Positions 1 to 5,646 of a DNA stretch of 5,646 nucleotides are shown here, piece by piece. Below the pieces are notes generated by a model that was not told the DNA's origin, searched no databases, and worked only from the letters and a program-made list of their open reading frames with translations. The number at the start of each line of letters is the position of its first letter. The stretch's first letter is position 1. Source of the stretch: Planctomycetaceae bacterium (GTDB lineage: Bacteria; Planctomycetota; Planctomycetia; Planctomycetales; Planctomycetaceae); NCBI GenBank assembly GCA_029259875.1, contig JAJDEK010000577.1, positions 1 to 5,646 of the forward strand, read 5' to 3'. A program made the translations under genes and the position numbers.

Positions 1-374
1 GCATGTTCGTCACTCAAAGCACGAATCGTGAGGGCTCGGTATTCAGCGCTTACACCGCTTCCGCTATCCTTATGATCGACGGGAACCAAAAACTGTGTTT
101 GGTTGGGAGCTGTATTTTCATCGGGTCCGACAATGGGATTAAGTTGCAGGCGTTCGGCAACTTCCTCGGGAAGAGACACGCAGAGTTCTCCACTCCCATA
201 ACGCAAGAGGAACTGCACAATCTGTGGAGTGATGGATTCAGCCGCGACAATAAAGTCGCCTTCATTTTCCCGCTCACTGGAATCGGTCACAATGACCGGT
301 TTACCTGCCCGCAGTTGTTCAAAGACACGTTGAATATTGGGAATTTGAGGATTGGAATTTTCTGAATCAGACAT
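1..374 (-). CDS. ribB: 3,4-dihydroxy-2-butanone 4-phosphate synthase, N-terminal part (RibB, or the RibB half of RibBA); truncated by the window edge
   Basis: This cytoplasmic enzyme converts ribulose 5-phosphate to 3,4-dihydroxy-2-butanone 4-phosphate plus formate, supplying the four-carbon unit for riboflavin. The minus-strand reading from the ATG at 374-372 gives 124 codons without a stop. Recognisable family blocks in order are VFEQLRAGKPVIVTD (17-31), the signature RENEGD (35-40), whose first Glu (E36) aligns with a metal ligand in E. coli RibB, RYGSGELCV (58-66), ENTAPNQTQF (86-95) and SGVSAEYRALTIRALSDE (106-123). The metal-binding His and the rest of the domain lie beyond the left edge. 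RibB alone is usually about 210-220 residues, and the RibBA fusion about 400, so the two cannot be told apart here. The start was chosen because the blocks align from there and a promoter candidate lies upstream; the Shine-Dalgarno is weak (GGCGGC-like). One oddity is Tyr112 where most homologues have Asp in the SAxDR block. Confidence 0.95.
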   Translation of the reverse strand, partial: MSDSENSNPQIPNIQRVFEQLRAGKPVIVTDSSERENEGDFIVAAESITPQIVQFLLRYGSGELCVSLPEEVAERLQLNPIVGPDENTAPNQTQFLVPVDHKDSGSGVSAEYRALTIRALSDEH

Positions 375-471
375 TGGTGTGTTTTGGAGCCGCCTGGAAA
401 GTTAGTAAAGAAGTTAATTCTCAAAATTTACTCAACGAGAAAGTCCTGAGGCAAAATCTGTGTTAACTTTT

Positions 472-499
472 ATTCTATAGAAGAGACATTTACTGGCAA
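472..499 (-). promoter_or_regulatory. Putative sigma-70-type promoter for ribB
   Basis: Read on the minus strand, TTGCCA (499-494) matches five of six bases of the -35 consensus, and TAGAAT (477-472) matches five of six of the -10 consensus. The spacer is 16 bp. Transcription would start near 465 and leave a leader of about 90 nt before the ribB ATG at 374. That the match is functional is an inference from consensus and position only. Confidence 0.5.
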
Positions 500-509
500 T
501 CAAAGAAAT

Positions 510-529
510 CCTGTTTTTGGAAGAACAGG
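510..529. repeat. Short inverted repeat upstream of the ribB promoter
   Basis: CCTGTT (510-515) and AACAGG (524-529) form a perfect 6-bp inverted repeat around an 8-nt centre. It lies about 10 bp upstream of the putative ribB -35 box, so an operator role is possible. A repeat this short can easily arise by chance, and no T-run makes it a terminator. Confidence 0.25.
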
Positions 530-697
530 CTGATTCCATTAAGATTTATTGGAATAGAACACTATTTTAAGGCTGTTATTTCATTTTAATTATTGTGCGA
601 GTTTTTCGGGCGAATCGGTTCTTGACAGTTGTATCAGTCACAAAAGTACGAACTGGCAAAGTAGGGTGAATTGCACGTGAGGTAAGGGAATGTGTTC

Positions 698-709
698 AAA
701 TGATCATTT
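698..709. repeat. 12-bp perfect palindrome AAATGATCATTT, possible operator
   Basis: The sequence AAATGATCATTT equals its own reverse complement over 12 bases. It ends 26 bp upstream of the putative -35 box of the rightward promoter at 736, a position typical of an activator or repressor site. No specific regulator can be named from the sequence. Confidence 0.35.
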
Positions 710-735
710 TTATTGGCGAGGGATCGGTTAAAAGA

Positions 736-763
736 TTGACAATTCAATAAACTTTGATACATT
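736..763 (+). promoter_or_regulatory. Putative extended -10 sigma-70 promoter for the DUF1549 gene
   Basis: A perfect TTGACA (736-741) is followed after 16 bp by TACATT (758-763), which matches four of six -10 positions. The TG of an extended -10 element sits at 755-756. This is the best plus-strand promoter candidate in the intergenic region. Transcription would start near 770, giving a 5' leader of about 230 nt before the ATG at 1001. Functionality is inferred from consensus only. Confidence 0.5.
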
Positions 764-769
764 AAATTA

Positions 770-1000
770 TTAGGAAGAGTTCATTCAGCAATGGACTTGG
801 ACTAACCCGCAGAACTCTATCGACTAGTGCGAATTGGTTGATGAGCTTACCTAAAAAAACTTTCCTTACAAACCAGCCAGCTAACTAGCGTTTTCAAATT
901 TATTCCCACACTTTGAAAAGGTCTGCTCGTAGTCGCGCAAAACATCTTGTTGATAGACCTGAAGTAAAAAACGAAACCAGTTGCACAGGAGTTTTAAAGT
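770..1000 (+). other. Long 5' leader of the DUF1549 gene with two possible stems and a Shine-Dalgarno site
   Basis: If the promoter at 736-763 is real, this segment is an untranslated leader. AGAGTTC (776-782) can pair with GAACTCT (812-818) immediately after the predicted start site. AGGTCT (919-924) can pair with AGACCT (955-960), one helical turn or so before the ribosome-binding site. The Shine-Dalgarno AGGAG (987-991) lies 9 nt before the ATG and is the best in the window. No known riboswitch class was recognised, and both stems have loops of about 28-30 nt, so they are weak on their own. Confidence 0.3.
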
Positions 1001-3529
1001 ATGGATTTCCGAATCAAGGGCTCTCGGATGCCACAGATCCTTATGTTATGTGGAGTGCTATTTCTTATCTCTGGTTATAGTGCGACGAATGTGCTGGGGG
1101 CGCCGGCTGCCAATGCTCCGGTGGTCTTTAAGGAAATCCAGATCGGGCCTCATCCGGGTGAGAAAGAATTATTACTCTTAAGAGGACCGGATTCACGCCA
1201 GCAAGTTTTTGTGACTGGTGTTTTGGCGAACGGAAAATTGCAGGATCTGACTCGTAATGTGACTTATGCAATTGCACATCAGGATATTGCTACTATTTCA
1301 AGCGATGGTTATCTCACACCACATAAAGATGGCCAGACTCAATTAACTGTCACAGCTAAGAATGGTAAGAAGGCGTCCATACCCATTTCAATCCAGGGAA
1401 TCGCGACACCCGAGGCGATCAACTTTAAGAATCAAGTGGTTCCTATATTTACCAAGCTGACTTGTAATAGTGGTGGGTGTCATGGGAAAGCCAGCGGGCA
1501 GAATGGCTTTAAATTGTCTTTGCTTGGTTTTTACCCGGAAGATGATTTTGAGTTCTTGGTGAAAGAAGGCCGGGGACGTCGGTTGTTCCCTACCTCACCA
1601 GCAGAAAGCCTCTTGCTGATGAAAGGAACCGGTATTACACCACACGGTGGTGGTAAACTGATCAAATCCGATTCCTATGAGTACCGTCTGCTTTATCGTT
1701 GGATTGAGCAGGGGATGCCTTATGGAAGTGCTAAGGATCGTACGGTTGCCGCGATAGAATGTTTTCCTCCCACACGAACTATGGGACAGGAAGCCGAACA
1801 GCAGATTTCTGTCATTGCCACTTATTCAGATGGTTCTACTGAAGACGTCACGCGGATGGCTTTGTTCGAAGCCAACGATACCGAGATGGCGGAAGTCAAT
1901 AAAACTGGTTTGGTCAAAACTTTAAATTTGTCTGGTGAAGTAGCCATCATGGCCCGTTATCAAGGGCAGGTTTCTACCTTCCGGGCGACGATTCCTCTGG
2001 GAGTCACGATCGCGTCTCTCCCAAAATCTCGGAATCTGATTGATGATGCTGTTTTCAATAAATTGAAAGTTTTGGGGATTCCTCCCTCACCCGTATCCGA
2101 TGATTCGACCTTTATGAGGCGAGTCTATATCGATATTACGGGCGCGACACCTAGTGAAGACGAAGTGAAGGCGTTCCTGGTAGATAAAGATCCTGCCAAA
2201 CGGGACAAACTGATTGATCGTTTGATCGACAGTCCTGCTTATGCGGACTACTTTGCCAATAAATGGAATATGGTTTTACGTAACAAGAAACTTCAACCGA
2301 TTGACATTGCGGGTACGAATGCCTTCTATAAATGGATTTGGAATAGTCTCTATGAGAATAAACCATACAACGAATTTGCAGGCGAGATTCTTTCTGCATC
2401 GGGAGAATACCGACAGAATCCCGCGGTGGTCTGGTATCGTGAAGTAAATACCGTTGAAGAACAAGTGGAAGACACTGCTCAGCTATTCTTAGGTCTTCGT
2501 ATTCAATGTGCTCGTTGCCACCATCACCCCTTTGAGAAGTGGAGTCAGAATGATTATTACGGGTTAGCAGCTTTCTTCAGTCGTGTGGGAACCAAAGATC
2601 CTAACTCCGGTCCCATCGGTACGGGTGGTTTCCGCGATAAGCGAATCTTCCATAAAGAAGGTGCTGCAACAGCAAAGAATATTCGTTCGGGAGAAAATCT
2701 TAAACCGACGGCATTGGGAATGCAGCCTTTGGAATTAAGCCCAGAACGTGATCCGCGTGTGGCGCTCGTGCAGTGGCTGTCTCGAACGGACAACCCGTTC
2801 TTCGCCAAAGCGCTAGTCAATCGTTACTGGAAGCATTTCTTTGGTCGTGGAATTGTTGAACCCGAAGATGATATGCGGGCCACCAATCCTCCTGCCAATC
2901 CGGAACTTCTGGATGGTCTATCAAAGCATTTTGTAGAAAGTGGATTCGACTTAAAGGAACTCGTGCGTGCGATTTGCCGTTCCAATGCCTATCAACTTAG
3001 TTCACTGCCGAATGAGCATAATTTGAAAGATAAACAGAATTTCTCACGCTATTATCCCAAGCGACTCACTGCGGAAGTTCTGTATGATGTATTTCATCAA
3101 GTCACGAATTCGACACAGCGTTTTTCCGGACTGCCTGCTGAAGCCAAAGCGATTCAGATTACTGATGCGACTTCAGCACCTTATTTTTTGAAAGTGTTTG
3201 GACAGCCTCAAGGGGATACCGCCTGTGAGTGTGAACGTTCACAAAGTGCGAATCTTGCTCAGAGTTTGCATTTGCTCAATAGTAAGGAAGTACAAGATAA
3301 GATTACTAACGGCTCCAGCCGTGCTGCGACACTCGCTAAAGATACCAAGCGATCAAACGAAGAAAAAATCCAGGAGCTTTATCGTTGGGTTTATTCCCGT
3401 GCTCCTCAAGAGCAGGAAATGAAGTTCGCGCTTTCCTATATAGAAAAGCACAAAGCGAAACCACAGGTTGCTTACGAGGATATTATCTGGGCTCTGATTA
3501 ATACCAAAGAATTCTTGTTTAATCACTAA
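1001..3529 (+). CDS. Exported Big_2 / cytochrome-like / PSCyt2 (DUF1549) / PSD1 (DUF1553) protein
   Basis: The 842-residue product is complete. A basic start and hydrophobic stretch (about 11-30), with small residues near 33-37, indicate a Sec-type signal peptide, so the protein should act outside the cytoplasm. A Big_2-like domain follows (about 42-132), then a PSCyt1-like segment (139-243) with CNSGGCHG at 155-162, a CX4CH motif, and a second Big_2-like domain (about 249-334). DUF1549 spans about 345-560, with RRVYIDITG at 373-381 and a classical heme-c motif CARCH at 503-507 followed by HHPFEKW. DUF1553 spans about 578-833, with NRYWKHFFGRGIVEP from 607 and CEC at 742-744 before the typical NLAQSLHLLN block. 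Family members are abundant in planctomycetes but their reaction is unknown; heme binding is inferred from the motifs. The ATG at 1001 is preferred for its AGGAG at 987-991; an in-frame ATG at 1028 would also keep the signal peptide. The gene ends 31 bp before a strong terminator. Confidence 0.93.
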   Translation: MDFRIKGSRMPQILMLCGVLFLISGYSATNVLGAPAANAPVVFKEIQIGPHPGEKELLLLRGPDSRQQVFVTGVLANGKLQDLTRNVTYAIAHQDIATISSDGYLTPHKDGQTQLTVTAKNGKKASIPISIQGIATPEAINFKNQVVPIFTKLTCNSGGCHGKASGQNGFKLSLLGFYPEDDFEFLVKEGRGRRLFPTSPAESLLLMKGTGITPHGGGKLIKSDSYEYRLLYRWIEQGMPYGSAKDRTVAAIECFPPTRTMGQEAEQQISVIATYSDGSTEDVTRMALFEANDTEMAEVNKTGLVKTLNLSGEVAIMARYQGQVSTFRATIPLGVTIASLPKSRNLIDDAVFNKLKVLGIPPSPVSDDSTFMRRVYIDITGATPSEDEVKAFLVDKDPAKRDKLIDRLIDSPAYADYFANKWNMVLRNKKLQPIDIAGTNAFYKWIWNSLYENKPYNEFAGEILSASGEYRQNPAVVWYREVNTVEEQVEDTAQLFLGLRIQCARCHHHPFEKWSQNDYYGLAAFFSRVGTKDPNSGPIGTGGFRDKRIFHKEGAATAKNIRSGENLKPTALGMQPLELSPERDPRVALVQWLSRTDNPFFAKALVNRYWKHFFGRGIVEPEDDMRATNPPANPELLDGLSKHFVESGFDLKELVRAICRSNAYQLSSLPNEHNLKDKQNFSRYYPKRLTAEVLYDVFHQVTNSTQRFSGLPAEAKAIQITDATSAPYFLKVFGQPQGDTACECERSQSANLAQSLHLLNSKEVQDKITNGSSRAATLAKDTKRSNEEKIQELYRWVYSRAPQEQEMKFALSYIEKHKAKPQVAYEDIIWALINTKEFLFNH

Positions 3530-3560
3530 TCTCAATATTTGATAAAAGTCTATTAAATTC

Positions 3561-3606
3561 AAGCTGACAGCTATTTTAGGTTTAGACAATGGCTGTCGGC
3601 TTTTTT
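3561..3606 (+). terminator. Rho-independent terminator after the DUF1549/DUF1553 gene
   Basis: The arms 3561-3575 and 3588-3602 pair over 15 bp, including two G-U pairs, around a 12-nt loop. Six consecutive T residues (3601-3606) close the element on the plus strand. The outer core AAGCTGACAGC / GCTGTCGGCTT is GC-containing and directly abuts the T-run. It lies 31 bp after the stop codon at 3527-3529 and 118 bp before the next gene, so most transcription from the upstream gene should end here. Confidence 0.85.
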
Positions 3607-3724
3607 ACAATAAAGTAAAGGTAGCCTGCGATTTTCGGTTCTTTTGTAAGGAACAGAGATAGCTTGCAATCTCCTCCCATGATTCCTCCCAGAAACTTCC
3701 ATCCAGAAAATTGGTAGCATTACT

Positions 3725-5646
3725 ATGACGCAAACGCGATTTTTTGACCGACGTCGTTTTTTTGCGAAGGTTGTCTGCTTTCTCGTTGCAGGAGTGAGTT
3801 CATTCTTCCTGGCGAATACTCAGATGCTTTGGGCACAGTTACCGCAGACTATTGTGTACGCGGTTTCTCCATCGGGAGGTCAAAAAGGACAGACCTTTGA
3901 ACTAAAGGTAACCAATGGAAAAGATCTGGAGAAACTGGACTCATTGTGGTTCAGTCACCCCGGGATCACAGCCGTTCCTAAAATGTTGGAGAGTAATGGC
4001 AAAAAGACTCCAGTAGCAAGTACATTCCTGGTAACTACTGGTAAAGATGTTCCAGTTGGGATTTATGACATCAGAGCACATGGTTTGTATGGACTCAGTA
4101 ACCCACGCTCATTTGTGGTCAGCGATTTGAAGGAAAAAGCAGAGGTAGAACCGAATAACCAATTGAAACAGGCTACGCCAATTGAATTGAATTCGGTTAT
4201 GAATTCGTCTTTGCAGGGAGCCACTGATGTTGATTACTTTTCTTTCACCGGTAAGAAAGGCGAGAAGATTTCTATCGACTGTCGAGCGGCACGAATTGAT
4301 TCACCCATGGTTTCGATTGTCGAAATCTATGGTCCCAATCAAAGACGTCTTGCCAGTGAACGTGATACTTTTCGTAGCGACCCCTATATCAATCTTACGC
4401 TTCCACAAGATGGAACGTACCAGATTAAAGTTTACGATCTGACTTACTCGGGTGGCGCGCAACATGTTTATCGTTTGAGCGTCCATAAAAAACCACATAT
4501 CGAATTCATCATCCCTCCTTCTGGAACGCCGGGGACCACTTCAAACTATACGTTGTATGGTTACAATCTGCCGGGGGGTAAAGTATCGAATTTGAGCATA
4601 GGCAAAGAGCCACTTCAAGAAGTTCAGGTTCCAATCGCATTGCCTGCCAAACCAACAACTTTGCAAATGGGAGAACAGGGTTTTTCTTATGAAGCAAGTT
4701 CTGACGGGTTTCCTTATGTTTGGGAAACACCTGCAGGAAGTTCTAATCCTGTGACTGTTTTCTACGCTGAAGGAAAAATTGTTCAAGATCAACAGAACGT
4801 GGAAGAAAAATTAACCCTGCCGGGAGAATTTGTCGGTCAATTTGAAGCAAAGAATGACGTTGATGTCTTTCGCTTTACGGGAAAAGCGAAAGAGAAATAT
4901 TCGATCGAAGTCTATGGACAGCGAAACGGAATGGTAATGGACCCCGTGATTGTTGTTGATCAGGTGGTCAAAGACAAAGCGGGAAAAGAAACATTCAAAC
5001 GATTAGCCTCTGTCGGGGCAACAAGCGTCTTTCCCGATCTGGGTGGTAAATTATTTGATACACGAAGTGATGATCCTTACTACCTTTTGACCGCACCTGC
5101 TGACGGTGAGTATCGAGTTACGATCCGAGACCTTCAATTTGAAACGCGAGGCAATCCTCGAATGGTTTACCGCGCCGTTGTTCGACAACCGAAGCCCGAT
5201 TATCGACTCGTTGCATTACCCTTGTATCCCCAGGCAGTTAACACGGGGGGAGGACCAGCTGCGATTGCTCTGCGTAAGGGAGATTGTTTCAAAATCGCTG
5301 TCATGGCTTTACGACAGGATGGGTTTAAGGAAACCATTGACCTTTCAGTAAAAGGGTTACCTCCAGGTGTTTCTTGTAAGGCTGCCAGTATTGGTGTTGG
5401 CACAAATAATGCTGAGATGATTATTCAGGCTGAAGAGTCAGCGAAAAAGTGGTCAGGCCAAATTGAAATTGTTGGTCATGCTGCAGGAGCAGATGCTAAG
5501 AAGCTGGAACGTGTTGCCCGTGCCGCGACTGTGTTGCGGCCCGTCGCGAAGAATGTTCGTGCGCAGTCTCGTATTGCACGTTCCCTGGGATTATCAGTGA
5601 TTGATGAAGTGGCTCCCTATCAAGTCGTAGCCGATGTGAAAGAAGT
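3725..5646 (+). CDS. Exported multidomain protein with two IPT/TIG-like plus PPC-like units and an Ig-like domain; 3' end beyond the window
   Basis: An open frame of 640 codons runs from the ATG at 3725 off the right edge. An in-frame TGA at 3680-3682 leaves this ATG as the only good start; its Shine-Dalgarno is weak (GGTAG, 3713-3717). The N-terminus has DRRRFFAK (8-15), a hydrophobic stretch (16-30) and a likely cleavage site after LWA (35-37). This indicates export, with a Tat-like twin arginine. The mature part shows an IPT/TIG-like segment (about 40-135, PSGGQKGQ), a PPC domain (about 138-253, with VEPNN at 141-145 and DVDYFSFTG at 168-176), a second IPT/TIG-like segment (257-340, PPSGTPGTT) and a diverged PPC-like domain (about 358-487, DVDVFRFTG at 378-386). 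An Ig-like region follows (about 490-585). PPC and IPT folds are non-catalytic beta modules, so a structural, adhesive or binding role outside the cytoplasm is likely; no enzymatic motif is visible. No clear promoter was found in 3607-3724. Confidence 0.88.
   Translation, partial: MTQTRFFDRRRFFAKVVCFLVAGVSSFFLANTQMLWAQLPQTIVYAVSPSGGQKGQTFELKVTNGKDLEKLDSLWFSHPGITAVPKMLESNGKKTPVASTFLVTTGKDVPVGIYDIRAHGLYGLSNPRSFVVSDLKEKAEVEPNNQLKQATPIELNSVMNSSLQGATDVDYFSFTGKKGEKISIDCRAARIDSPMVSIVEIYGPNQRRLASERDTFRSDPYINLTLPQDGTYQIKVYDLTYSGGAQHVYRLSVHKKPHIEFIIPPSGTPGTTSNYTLYGYNLPGGKVSNLSIGKEPLQEVQVPIALPAKPTTLQMGEQGFSYEASSDGFPYVWETPAGSSNPVTVFYAEGKIVQDQQNVEEKLTLPGEFVGQFEAKNDVDVFRFTGKAKEKYSIEVYGQRNGMVMDPVIVVDQVVKDKAGKETFKRLASVGATSVFPDLGGKLFDTRSDDPYYLLTAPADGEYRVTIRDLQFETRGNPRMVYRAVVRQPKPDYRLVALPLYPQAVNTGGGPAAIALRKGDCFKIAVMALRQDGFKETIDLSVKGLPPGVSCKAASIGVGTNNAEMIIQAEESAKKWSGQIEIVGHAAGADAKKLERVARAATVLRPVAKNVRAQSRIARSLGLSVIDEVAPYQVVADVKE

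Larger units (their letters stand above)
375..1000. other. Divergent intergenic region between ribB and the DUF1549 gene
   Basis: This 626-bp AT-rich stretch contains no convincing protein gene: every frame is broken by frequent stops, and the only ATG-initiated frames are tiny. It separates two divergently transcribed genes and holds a candidate promoter for each (minus strand near 472-499, plus strand near 736-763), a perfect palindrome at 698-709 and several short inverted repeats. The 8-mer ACTGGCAA occurs twice, at 492-499 and 652-659; the first copy overlaps the putative ribB -35 box. No tRNA, FMN riboswitch core or intrinsic terminator could be recognised. Confidence 0.8.

Noticed and set aside
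3..365. A 120-codon plus-strand open frame starting at position 3
   Set aside because: It is the antisense of the well-conserved ribB frame on the minus strand, and its own translation resembles no family I recognise.
375..465. FMN riboswitch in the ribB leader
   Set aside because: The leader predicted from the promoter is only about 90 nt, and none of the conserved RFN core segments is present.
622..650. Promoter based on the perfect TTGACA at 622-627
   Set aside because: No -10-like hexamer occurs at 15-18 bp downstream; the candidates AAGTAC and AGTACG match poorly.
841..888. 15-residue open frame (MSLPKKTFLTNQPAN) in the leader
   Set aside because: There is no Shine-Dalgarno before it and no recognisable leader-peptide feature, and such short frames are expected by chance.
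1034..1066. Lipoprotein signal at Cys17 of the DUF1549 protein
   Set aside because: The residues before the cysteine (LML) do not fit a lipobox, and the cysteine sits inside the hydrophobic core instead of at its end.
2557..2820. 87-codon minus-strand open frame inside the DUF1549 gene
   Set aside because: It is fully overlapped by a conserved coding region and has no family resemblance or ribosome-binding site; the other antisense and out-of-frame reads in this gene were dismissed for the same reason.
3679..3717. 12-residue open frame (MIPPRNFHPENW) ending 7 nt before the PPC gene
   Set aside because: The position would suit translational coupling, but there is no ribosome-binding site and no other support.

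Overview
The window looks like a chromosomal segment from a planctomycete (order Planctomycetales; a Gimesia-like member is plausible but not demonstrable). The strongest clue is a secreted protein joining bacterial Ig-like (Big_2) domains to PSCyt2/DUF1549 and PSD1/DUF1553. That combination is largely a planctomycete and verrucomicrobial hallmark. It is followed by a secreted protein with pre-peptidase C-terminal (PPC) domains, in the style of the same group. Base composition is moderate and rather AT-rich between genes.

Layout. Positions 1-374, minus strand: the first 124 codons of ribB (or ribBA), the riboflavin-pathway 3,4-dihydroxy-2-butanone 4-phosphate synthase, running off the left edge. 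Positions 375-1000: a 626-bp divergent intergenic region. It holds a good sigma-70-like promoter candidate for ribB, another for the rightward gene, a 12-bp perfect palindrome and a leader of about 230 nt with two potential long-range stems. Positions 1001-3529, plus strand: the 842-residue Big_2/cytochrome-like/DUF1549/DUF1553 protein. Positions 3561-3606: a strong intrinsic terminator. Positions 3725-5646, plus strand: an exported multidomain protein of at least 640 residues with two IPT-PPC-like units and an Ig-like domain, running off the right edge.

How the genes may work together. ribB is a housekeeping gene transcribed away from the other two and is probably unrelated to them. The two rightward genes both encode exported proteins with binding or adhesion-type beta domains. 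The first also carries two cytochrome-like cysteine motifs (CX4CH and CXXCH) and a third Cys-X-Cys site. They probably belong to one of the uncharacterised planctomycete cell-surface or periplasmic systems built on DUF1549/DUF1553 proteins. A strong terminator separates them, so they are probably not a simple uninterrupted operon. No mobile element, CRISPR array, tRNA or rRNA was seen.
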